Positions 37,428 to 44,482 of a stretch of DNA of 64,000 nt are shown here, piece after piece (position 1 is the stretch's first letter; each line of letters opens with the position of its first letter). The notes below the pieces were generated by a model that searched no databases, was not told the DNA's origin, and was given only the letters and a program-made list of their open reading frames with translations. Made by a program: the position numbers and the translations under genes. Location: NCBI RefSeq assembly GCF_015533855.1, contig NZ_AP024154.1, positions 2,920,501 through 2,984,500 on the forward strand, written 5' to 3'. Source of the stretch: Echinicola sp. 20G. GTDB taxonomy: Bacteria; Bacteroidota; Bacteroidia; Cytophagales; Cyclobacteriaceae.

Positions 37428-39752
37428 TTACTTTGCTAGACTTAATTCAGGCTCTTCTCTTAAGGTTTTGGCAGCTAGAACCATTTTTTTAAGGGCTCCA
37501 TCTGTTTCCTCCCATCCTCTGGTTTTTAGTCCACAGTCTGGGTTTACCCATAGGAGCTGGTCAGGAATGACCGCTCTGGCTTTTTTCATCAACGCTACCA
37601 TTTCATCGGTGGAAGGCACCCTTGGAGAATGGATGTCATATACTCCAGGGCCAATTTCATTAGGATACTTGAATTCAGCGAAGGCATCCAATAATTCCAT
37701 CTGGGAGCGTGAACATTCAATCGTGATAACATCAGCGTCCATGGCCGCTATGTGCTCAATGATATCATTAAATTCTGAATAGCACATGTGGGTGTGGATT
37801 TGGGTTTTGTCCTGAACACCAGAGGCTGCAATTCGGAAGCTTTCGACTGCCCATTGTAAATAATGATCCCAATCTGCCTGACGCAGAGGCAAACCTTCCC
37901 GTAATGCGGGCTCGTCAATTTGGATGATTTTAATACCAGCATTTTCCAGGTCTTTTACTTCTTCTCGGATGGCCAAAGCAATTTGCTGACAGGTAACAGA
38001 CCTGGGTTGATCATTCCTGACAAAAGACCACTGAAGGATAGTGACTGGCCCTGTAAGCATTCCTTTGACATTTTTGGAGGTTAGAGATTGGGCAAAAGCT
38101 GTCCACTGCACTGTCATTGCCTCAGGCCTGGAAACATCTCCATAGATGATCGGTGGCTTAACGCACCTTGACCCATAGCTCTGCACCCAACCGTTTTGGG
38201 TGAATGCAAAACCGTCTAGTTGCTCTCCAAAATATTCGACCATATCATTGCGCTCAAACTCGCCATGAACTAAAACATCCAATCCAATTTCTTCTTGCCA
38301 TTTGATGGCTGCTTCTGTTTCCTTGCGAATAAATTCATCGTATTGATTTTGAGTCAATACCCCTTTTTTAAGTTGGGCGCGCCATTGTCGAACTTCTTTG
38401 GTCTGTGGAAATGATCCAATGGTAGTCGTTGGGAACAAAGGAAGGTTCAAGTTGTCTCGTTGCAGTTTTTGGCGAACAGAGAACTGACTTTTGCGTCTGC
38501 TATGGTTTTCAGTAAGTCCTTTTACAGCTTCACCGACTACTGGCTTATGAATTATAGGAGACGATATTTTACTTCGAATAGCCTCTTGGTTTTTCTCGAA
38601 AATTGGTGCAACCAAATCATTTTCCTTGTCCAGAGAAAGTTGCTTCAAAATGGTGATTTCATTAACTTTTTGTTTAGAAAAAGCGAGCCAGTTTTTGATT
38701 TCAATAGGCAATGAAACCTCATTTTTTTCTTCGTCCAAATCACATGGACTATGGAGTAATGAACAACTAGGTCCTATTAAGAGACGGGTTCCTTTTTTAC
38801 TTTTTTTAGCGTGTTCAATGAGTTTGAGTGATGTCTCAAAATCATTTTTCCAGATGTTTCTACCGTCGATCAAACCTAGTGACAGGCTCATGTTTTCAGG
38901 AATTACCTTAAGTACTGGATCCAACTGTTCAGGAGACCTAACCAAATCCACATGCATCGCACATACAGGAAGTGAGGTTGCAAGAGCTATGTTGTCCTTT
39001 AACCCACCAAAGTAGGTGGTGAGGATGGTTTTGATGGAGGGGCAAGCTTTTTTGATTTCACCATAAACATATTTAAAAGCTTCTTTTTCGTCTTCCGAAA
39101 GGTCCATGGTGAGGAACGGTTCGTCAATTTGAACCCAAGTGGCATCTAAGTTCTCCAACTTTTTAAGAATATCAATGTAAACCGGAAGCAGGTTTTTGAT
39201 CAGGGAAATTCTATGAAAGCCACTTTCTTTTTCTTTTCCTAGCAAAAGGAAAGATACTGGTCCGAGTAACACAGGCTTGGTGTGTATGCCCAGCCTTTTC
39301 GCTTCTTTGAATTCATCCAATACCTTCTTGGAGAAAAGCTTGAAGGTTTGGCCTTTTTTGAACTCAGGAACAATGTAATGATAGTTCGTGTCAAACCATT
39401 TGGTCATTTCCATGGCAATGATGTCCAACCCATCATTTTGGTAGCCTCGAGCCATGGCTAAATAAAGATCCAATTCCGGTTTTTTCTGATCTGTTAGGAT
39501 AGGGTGGTAACGTTCAGGAATAGCGCCGACGGTAAGTGACATGTCCAAAACCTGATCATAAAAGGAAAAATCATTGGATGGAATCAGGTCGATACCTGCT
39601 TCCAACTGTAATTTCCAGTTGGTTTCCCTAATGTCAGCTCCTGTTTGAAGGAGTTCATGAAGGGTGCTTTTTTTTGCCCAATAAGCTTCACTGGCTTTTT
39701 TGAGCTGTCTTTTGCTACCAATTCGCGGATAGCCAAGATTGTGCGTTAGCAT
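37428..39752 (-). CDS. metE: Cobalamin-independent methionine synthase
   Basis: A 774-aa cytosolic enzyme that methylates homocysteine from methyltetrahydrofolate polyglutamate without B12. The N-terminal half opens with LGYPRIGSKRQLKKASEAYW. The catalytic C-terminal half has TTTIGSFPQTKEVR, VLVHGEFERNDMVEYFGE, QIDEPALREGLPL, the zinc ligands in THMCYSEF, and VNPDCGLKTRGW. Length is normal. Upstream are a short ORF and a cobalamin riboswitch, so expression should fall when B12 is plentiful. The metE ribosome site is weak, and coupling to the short ORF is possible. Confidence 0.97.
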   Translation of the reverse strand: MLTHNLGYPRIGSKRQLKKASEAYWAKKSTLHELLQTGADIRETNWKLQLEAGIDLIPSNDFSFYDQVLDMSLTVGAIPERYHPILTDQKKPELDLYLAMARGYQNDGLDIIAMEMTKWFDTNYHYIVPEFKKGQTFKLFSKKVLDEFKEAKRLGIHTKPVLLGPVSFLLLGKEKESGFHRISLIKNLLPVYIDILKKLENLDATWVQIDEPFLTMDLSEDEKEAFKYVYGEIKKACPSIKTILTTYFGGLKDNIALATSLPVCAMHVDLVRSPEQLDPVLKVIPENMSLSLGLIDGRNIWKNDFETSLKLIEHAKKSKKGTRLLIGPSCSLLHSPCDLDEEKNEVSLPIEIKNWLAFSKQKVNEITILKQLSLDKENDLVAPIFEKNQEAIRSKISSPIIHKPVVGEAVKGLTENHSRRKSQFSVRQKLQRDNLNLPLFPTTTIGSFPQTKEVRQWRAQLKKGVLTQNQYDEFIRKETEAAIKWQEEIGLDVLVHGEFERNDMVEYFGEQLDGFAFTQNGWVQSYGSRCVKPPIIYGDVSRPEAMTVQWTAFAQSLTSKNVKGMLTGPVTILQWSFVRNDQPRSVTCQQIALAIREEVKDLENAGIKIIQIDEPALREGLPLRQADWDHYLQWAVESFRIAASGVQDKTQIHTHMCYSEFNDIIEHIAAMDADVITIECSRSQMELLDAFAEFKYPNEIGPGVYDIHSPRVPSTDEMVALMKKARAVIPDQLLWVNPDCGLKTRGWEETDGALKKMVLAAKTLREEPELSLAK

Positions 39753-39783
39753 AATGATAAACTTTTAACGTAATAAATAATTG

Positions 39784-39936
39784 TCAAAAGCCTTTAGCTA
39801 AACTTCGCAATGCAGCAACAGGGAGTAATTCTGAAAAATAGGACATACTTTTCCCTTGGGCAGATTGATCCCAGAAGTATTTTGGAAAAAGGAAGTCGTA
39901 CTTGACAGCTACTTCAAATCGCGAAAGCATTGTCAT
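39784..39936 (-). CDS. Possible 50-aa leader ORF between B12 riboswitch and metE
   Basis: A short ORF starts MTMLSRFEVAVKYDFLFPKY and ends LRSLAKGF, with codon use like its neighbours. An internal Met at 39930 is an alternative start. CAGGA upstream of that Met would be its ribosome site and lies in the 3' arm of a hairpin following the riboswitch. The stop is 31 bases before metE, so translation of the two could be coupled. No homology is recognised and no function is claimed. It could also be a gene relic. Confidence 0.4.
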   Translation of the reverse strand: MTMLSRFEVAVKYDFLFPKYFWDQSAQGKSMSYFSELLPVAALRSLAKGF

Positions 39937-39937
39937 T

Positions 39938-39956
39938 CCTGCCGGACTGGGGCAGG
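39938..39956 (-). promoter_or_regulatory. Hairpin that can hide the leader-ORF ribosome site
   Basis: On the minus strand CCTGCC, a 7-base loop and GGCAGG form a stem immediately after the riboswitch. The AGG of the 3' arm begins the putative ribosome site of the ORF at 39930/39936. The sequence ACCTGCC also occurs in the 3' strand of riboswitch P1, allowing an alternative fold. Confidence 0.5.
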
Positions 39957-40132
39957 TCAATTTAGGCAGGTCTCCTGGCTTGTGACATTTTTGCCGCCCT
40001 TCCCATCCTGATAGCTATCAAAACAGTGGGTCTCAAGGGCAAAAACTTTGAAGTCACTTACAGTTGCGCGACAGCCCGTGATTTTCACACGGTTCCCTAT
40101 TATCCCCGGCCTTGGCCGGTGACCTAAATTGG
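39957..40132 (-). promoter_or_regulatory. Cobalamin riboswitch upstream of metE
   Basis: On the minus strand the conserved B12-aptamer blocks occur in order: AATAGGGAA, GTGAAAATCACGGGCTGTCG, CGCAACTGTAA, GACCCACTG, and AAGCCAGGAGACCTGCC at the 3' end. The closing P1 stem is AATTTAGG / CCTAAATT. It precedes metE, the B12-independent methionine synthase, a classic riboswitch target. Confidence 0.95.
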
Positions 40133-40166
40133 TGAATGAAGAAATTATGTAAAGAACTTTGAACGG

Positions 40167-40174
40167 CAAATATA
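40167..40174 (-). promoter_or_regulatory. Bacteroidetes-type -7 element for the metE leader
   Basis: TATATTTG on the minus strand matches TAnnTTTG and lies about 35 bases before the riboswitch 5' end. No clear -33 TTG is seen. Confidence 0.4.
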
Positions 40175-40341
40175 GCGATAACATTTTGGAATGGAAGGAA
40201 AAAATAAATTGGTCGTTTCTTAGTAGAGCAAATATGCCGAACCAAAAGATCCTGATTACACAATCTTCTTGACTGGGAAACAGGTTGAAAATAAACACTA
40301 TGTGATAAGATAGGATTAAATACGGTTATTGGTTTTCTTTC

Positions 40342-40373
40342 TTGCGACAAAGTCGGCCATACTTCTATTTTTG
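40342..40373 (+). promoter_or_regulatory. Bacteroidetes-type promoter for the aldo/keto reductase
   Basis: TTG at 40342-40344, a 21-base spacer and TATTTTTG at 40366-40373 match the TTG-N19-23-TAnnTTTG consensus. The ATG is 53 bases downstream. Confidence 0.55.
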
Positions 40374-40426
40374 TAAATATTGAGGGGGTAACTACCCCCT
40401 TTGCTCAAATAATTATTAAAAAGACT

Positions 40427-41377
40427 ATGACACAAATAGGGTTAGGCTTGGCGGCTCTTGGGAGGCCTGAATACATCAACGTTAGGTTCGATCAGAATAT
40501 AGATAAATCTTTTGGTGCTTTTCAGTATAAAACAATGGAAGTATTGGATAGGGCCTATGCCGGTGGAATTCGGTATTTCGACACTGCCCCTTCCTATGGT
40601 AAAGGAGAACAGTTTTTATTGGAATGGCACCAAAGTCATCAGCATCCTGATGTCCTTATAGGCACCAAATGGGGATATACCTATAAGGCGAACTGGGAAT
40701 TGGGGTATGAGGGCGCACATGAAGTAAAGGAACATTCTTTGGTTAAGCTTAAAGAGCAATGGGCATTTTCAAAGCAATTTCTGCCTTCATTGGGTATTTA
40801 TCAGATTCACTCCGCTACCTTTGAATCTGGCGTGCTTGAAAATAGAGATGTTCATAAGGAGCTATTAAGAATTAAGCAGGAAACTGGGGTTAAAATAGGA
40901 ATGAGTACCAGTGGTAAATCCCAGAGTGAAATTCTGAAAGCTGCGATGGAAATCAAAGTGGATGGAGAAATCCTTTTTGATAGTTTTCAAGTAACCTTTA
41001 ACATATTGGAGCAAAGTACATTTTCAGTCTTGAAAGCTGCTCAGAAACTTGGTAAAACCGTCATTATCAAGGAAGGTTTGGCCAATGGAAGGATTTTTCC
41101 TAATTCGCGTTTCAAGCATTATGCTGAAAGGTATGATATACTCAAGAAATTAGCTACACATTATCATGTGGGAGTAGATGCATTGGCGCTTCGGTTTATT
41201 ATGGATTTTCTTCACCCAGATTATGTCTTGAGTGGGGCAGGAAATACAAAGCAACTGGAGGAAAACCTTATGGCCAATCAAATTCAACTTAGTGATTCAG
41301 ATCTTCGGCTTATGCGAGAAATGGAAGAAAGTGTTGATTCCTATTGGGGTGAAAGAAGCTCATTGAAATGGAATTAG
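40427..41377 (+). CDS. Aldo/keto reductase
   Basis: A 316-aa NAD(P)H-dependent TIM-barrel oxidoreductase. The AKR active-site motif is RYFDTAPSYGKGE with Asp52 and catalytic Tyr57; the lysine is in LIGTKWGY and the histidine in IYQIHSAT. The C-terminal cofactor region includes VLSGAGNTKQLEENL. Substrate unknown. It seems monocistronic, with its own promoter, and is the last gene before the tRNA-Pro and the putative island. Confidence 0.9.
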   Translation: MTQIGLGLAALGRPEYINVRFDQNIDKSFGAFQYKTMEVLDRAYAGGIRYFDTAPSYGKGEQFLLEWHQSHQHPDVLIGTKWGYTYKANWELGYEGAHEVKEHSLVKLKEQWAFSKQFLPSLGIYQIHSATFESGVLENRDVHKELLRIKQETGVKIGMSTSGKSQSEILKAAMEIKVDGEILFDSFQVTFNILEQSTFSVLKAAQKLGKTVIIKEGLANGRIFPNSRFKHYAERYDILKKLATHYHVGVDALALRFIMDFLHPDYVLSGAGNTKQLEENLMANQIQLSDSDLRLMREMEESVDSYWGERSSLKWN

Positions 41378-41464
41378 AAAATGATTTTTTTATTCTTCAA
41401 AATCTATTTTATTTGTAGCGTCCATTTGGGGAGGCTATAATTTAGTGGCCTGCTCCAATGATTT

Positions 41465-41538
41465 CGGAGTGTAGCGCAGCCCGGTAGCGTACTTGCATGG
41501 GGTGCAAGGGGTCGTGGGTTCGAATCCCGCCACTCCGA
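41465..41538 (+). tRNA. tRNA-Pro (anticodon GGG)
   Basis: A full cloverleaf of 74 nt including the discriminator. Acceptor CGGAGTG pairs with CACTCCG, and A73 follows. The D arm is GCGC-AGCCCGGTA-GCGT-like. The anticodon arm is CTTGC-ATGGGGT-GCAAG, giving GGG for CCC proline codons. The T arm is GTGGG-TTCGAAT-CCCGC. CCA is not encoded. An integrase gene begins 284 bases downstream, so the 3' half of this gene is a plausible integration site. Confidence 0.95.
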
Positions 41539-41561
41539 CTCTTTCGAAACATTTCGATTAT

Positions 41562-41598
41562 AAAACCCTGTAAATCATATGGTTTACAGGGTTTTTTG
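41562..41598 (+). terminator. Terminator after tRNA-Pro
   Basis: AAAACCCTGTAAA pairs with TTTACAGGGTTTT around an 8-base loop, followed by T residues. Confidence 0.88.
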
Positions 41599-41607
41599 TT
41601 TTTATAT

Positions 41608-41640
41608 ACATCAAGATATACCATAATATATCAAGATATA
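41608..41640. repeat. Two direct repeats of TCAAGATATA, 20 bases apart
   Basis: TCAAGATATA occurs at 41611-41620 and again at 41631-41640, each preceded by a similar A/T-rich start, between the tRNA-Pro terminator and the integrase gene. The two-helical-turn spacing and location fit recombinase or excisionase binding sites. Confidence 0.45.
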
Positions 41641-41822
41641 TGAGAGCAATTAGGTGAACACTTTTTATTGATTTTATTTTGTTATAATTGACTTAAGTCG
41701 CTGTTTAACAGGATGTTGATGATTGTTTTCTTAATTTGTTTTGATTCCTTTTGATTTCCGTTGTGGCCTTATGAGGCGCGTAAATTGAAATTATTAGTCA
41801 AAATGATACAAAATGAAATAAA

Positions 41823-43106
41823 ATGAAAGTTTGTAACACATTTGGAATTCACTTTATTGTTAGGAAATCTAGAAGCAAGGCCGGTATGTGCCAAATTTAT
41901 GTAAGAATTAGTCTCAATGGATCTAGAAGAGAAATTTCCCTAAAAAAGTTTGTTAAAGAGAGTGAATGGGACAAAAATAGAGGGAAGTTAAGAGGGAATC
42001 GTAGAAATGTATCCGAAACTAATTTCTTTATTGAAGAGGTTAGGAACCAGGTTTATGAAGCCTATCATGAATTGGCCAATAAAAGGCGGTCATTCCATAT
42101 CGATGATCTTAAGAATTATTATTTAAGGGGTGGGGAGGAAGAGTATACTTTGTTGCGGTTGATGGAATATCATAATCTTACTTCTGCCAATACACTTTCA
42201 AAAGGAAGTTTAAAAAACTATAGGACCACGGAAAAATACCTTAAGATGTATTTTAAGGATTGGTTAAGAGTTTCGGATGTTTTTTTAAGTGAAATCAACT
42301 ACCGTTTTTTATCTGATTTTGAGTTTTTCCTAAGAAAGTCTTTTCCAAAAGAAGGAAATAAGGGGCTGAGCAATAATGGGATTATGAAGCATCTTGTAAG
42401 GCTTAAAAAGCTATCCTCCTTTGGGGAAAGGTTGGAGTGGTTGGAAAAAGATCCTTTTGCTAAGTACCAGATTAAATTTGATAAAGTAGAGAGAGGATTT
42501 TTGGATCAGGATGAATTGGAGCTTATTGAAAATACTGATTTTGAACTCCCAAGACTAAATCTGGCTAAAGATCTTTTTGTATTTAGTTGTTATACTGGAC
42601 TATCTTATGTGGATATTATGAATTTGAAGCAGATACATTTTATCCGTGGAATAGATGGCGGAAAATGGATTTATACCACTAGGCAAAAAACTGGTGTAAA
42701 AGTCAAGATTCCAATCTTGCCATTTGCTGAAAGGATAGTTGAGAAATATAAACAAGATTGTAGGGCATTGGATAGAGGAACAATTTTTCCATATGCCAGC
42801 AACCAAAAGCTTAATAAAAATTTGAAGGATATTGCAGCAGCATGCGGACTAAATAAGTACCTTACCTTTCATTTGGCCAGACATACATTTGCAACAACAA
42901 TTACATTACTAAATGGAGTACCCATAGAAACGGTGAGTAAGGTTTTGGGACACACCAAAATTACTACAACCCAAATTTATGCGAAAGTAGTGGAATCAAA
43001 GGTCGGAGATGATATGGATAAATTAAGGACGATTTTATCAAGGAAAGAGCGAGAACAGAAGGAGGAAAAAAATCAAATGTACCATAATAGGGGTGATTCT
43101 CGGTAG
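41823..43106 (+). CDS. Tyrosine recombinase/integrase (IntDOT-like)
   Basis: A 427-aa site-specific recombinase. Residues about 1-90 are an arm-type DNA-binding domain, about 105-205 a SAM-like core-binding domain, and about 220-395 the catalytic domain. HLARHTFATT gives His350 and Arg353, LGHTKITTTQIYAKV gives His377 and the nucleophile Tyr386. The Arg I position reads CYTGLSYVD, with Ser261 replacing Arg. The same substitution is known in IntDOT of the Bacteroides conjugative transposon CTnDOT, so it need not mean loss of function. The tRNA-Pro upstream and an excisionase-like gene downstream suggest an integrative element. Confidence 0.9.
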   Translation: MKVCNTFGIHFIVRKSRSKAGMCQIYVRISLNGSRREISLKKFVKESEWDKNRGKLRGNRRNVSETNFFIEEVRNQVYEAYHELANKRRSFHIDDLKNYYLRGGEEEYTLLRLMEYHNLTSANTLSKGSLKNYRTTEKYLKMYFKDWLRVSDVFLSEINYRFLSDFEFFLRKSFPKEGNKGLSNNGIMKHLVRLKKLSSFGERLEWLEKDPFAKYQIKFDKVERGFLDQDELELIENTDFELPRLNLAKDLFVFSCYTGLSYVDIMNLKQIHFIRGIDGGKWIYTTRQKTGVKVKIPILPFAERIVEKYKQDCRALDRGTIFPYASNQKLNKNLKDIAAACGLNKYLTFHLARHTFATTITLLNGVPIETVSKVLGHTKITTTQIYAKVVESKVGDDMDKLRTILSRKEREQKEEKNQMYHNRGDSR

Positions 43107-43226
43107 AACGTGATTGTTAGATATAGCAATGGGTAAACTAGGAAAAGCACCTTACTGGGGTGTTACTGGTGAATAAATAATGTTTTTGGATTTTAGGTTT
43201 ACAGGATTAACCATTAAGCAAAAGAT

Positions 43227-43490
43227 ATGAACATTGATTTTATAACAAAACAGGATTTGGTGGATTTCAAAGATGAATTTTTTAAAGAATTGGAATCCTT
43301 GATGAAAAAACAATCAGGAACTCCTAATAAAAGGTGGTTGAAATCCTATGAAGTAAGAGAGTTGTTAGGCATCTCACCTGGCACCCTACAGAATTTAAGG
43401 GTTAATGGAACGCTGCCATTTACTAAAGTTGGAGGCTTAATGTTTTATGATTTTCAGGATGTAAGGAGGCTGATGGAAAGTGGGAAATGA
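43227..43490 (+). CDS. Helix-turn-helix (HTH_17, excisionase-like) protein
   Basis: An 87-aa DNA-binding protein. A short charged N-terminal helix is followed by a MerR-like winged helix: WLKSYEVRELLGISPGTLQN, then TLPFTKVGGLMFYDFQDV. This is the HTH_17 type seen in excisionases and regulators of Bacteroidetes mobile elements. It lies 120 bases after the integrase gene in the same direction, consistent with a recombination directionality factor or element regulator. Confidence 0.85.
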   Translation: MNIDFITKQDLVDFKDEFFKELESLMKKQSGTPNKRWLKSYEVRELLGISPGTLQNLRVNGTLPFTKVGGLMFYDFQDVRRLMESGK

Positions 43491-43926
43491 TTGAATATAA
43501 TGTGTTTTTAGGAGCAAATGATAGGAGGATGAAAAGATGTTGGTTCTCTTATGAACAAATTTTATGATTTTTCGACCATTTTAATACGAAATGACTTCGG
43601 TAAGATTATTTAACAAGTGATGTTTCGTTTAAGCCTTTTCTCGAGTCAATTGCATAATCATTTGGAGATGTATTTTTGGGAGGAAAGTTAGTTTTAATAG
43701 TACCGTCAGGTGGAGCTGACATCACACGGATTGAACTCTTTTTTGGATGAAATGGAAATAATAAAGAAGCTTGTGGTTTTGGGGGAGTTTGGAGAGGAGT
43801 CACTATAGTTTGTAGTAGGCTTTTCCTTTGCCCTACTTTTAAGAGGTGAGTGAGGTTAAAAAACTACTATCTTAACATTATTTTTTAAACTGTTTACTTT
43901 TTGTTGACGTCAAACATTCCGGTGTT

Positions 43927-44236
43927 TTATTTTTCAGGATTAATCCGTAAAAGATTTAACTCTTCCCCCTTAGTTAATTTCTTCAGTTTTTTTCCTGTGA
44001 TATTAAACCAACCATATTTACTATCAAGTATTATGATTACTAAACCATTTTCAAAATATTCTACTCTATAGTACTTTATAGGGATTACCTCCTTTTCGAT
44101 CTTTTATAATCACAAACTTGCTCCCTTCCACATATCCATATTGTTTACTTCTCTCAGCAAATTCCCAAAAATCATCCTCATTAACAACTGCAGTGCTTAA
44201 AATAAGTAGTGTGGGTTTCCTCAAGCTCCTTTTCAT
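43927..44236 (-). pseudogene. Small frameshifted gene, unknown family
   Basis: Two overlapping minus-strand frames look like one broken gene. The first (44236-44066, 56 codons) starts MKRSLRKPTLLILSTAVVNE and runs to FVIIKDRKGG before a stop. The second, entered near 44080 in another frame, continues IKYYRVEYFENGLVIIILD and ends LLRINPEK at 43927. An AGGAGG sits just before the second segment, so two overlapping small genes are an alternative. No family recognised. Confidence 0.4.
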
Positions 44237-44442
44237 TATAAAAATGTGGTGAGGTGATATAGTTGATATTTTTTCTTTCTCAAAAGCTAGTATTTAGGTT
44301 GGATAGTGTTAAGTGACTTTTGCCAACAGAATAAACCGTAGCATTCCATTGAATCATTCATTTATTGATCTGAATGAAAATATGATTGGAAAAATCAATG
44401 AGTTTTTCTTTCCCTAAAAAAGTAACTAATCCGTTTAACCGT

Positions 44443-44450
44443 TACTTTTG
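44443..44450 (+). promoter_or_regulatory. Bacteroidetes-type -7 element for the siderophore receptor
   Basis: TACTTTTG matches TAnnTTTG, 33 bases before the receptor ATG. The -33 element is unclear. Confidence 0.45.
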
Positions 44451-44482
44451 TGTAAAATTAAATTAATCTAAATAAATATAAG

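Larger units (their letters stand above)
43491..44482. other. Gene-poor AT-rich stretch with remnants
   Basis: About 1 kb between the HTH gene and the siderophore receptor holds no intact gene. A GTG-initiated minus-strand ORF at 43606-43803 (65 aa, proline-rich, ending GLNETSLVK) may be a relic. A second, frameshifted minus-strand gene lies at 43927-44236. The promoter of the receptor is near 44443. Confidence 0.5.

Noticed and set aside
39957-40350. Two overlapping minus-strand ORFs across the metE leader
   Set aside because: They run through the conserved blocks of the cobalamin riboswitch and encode no recognisable protein.
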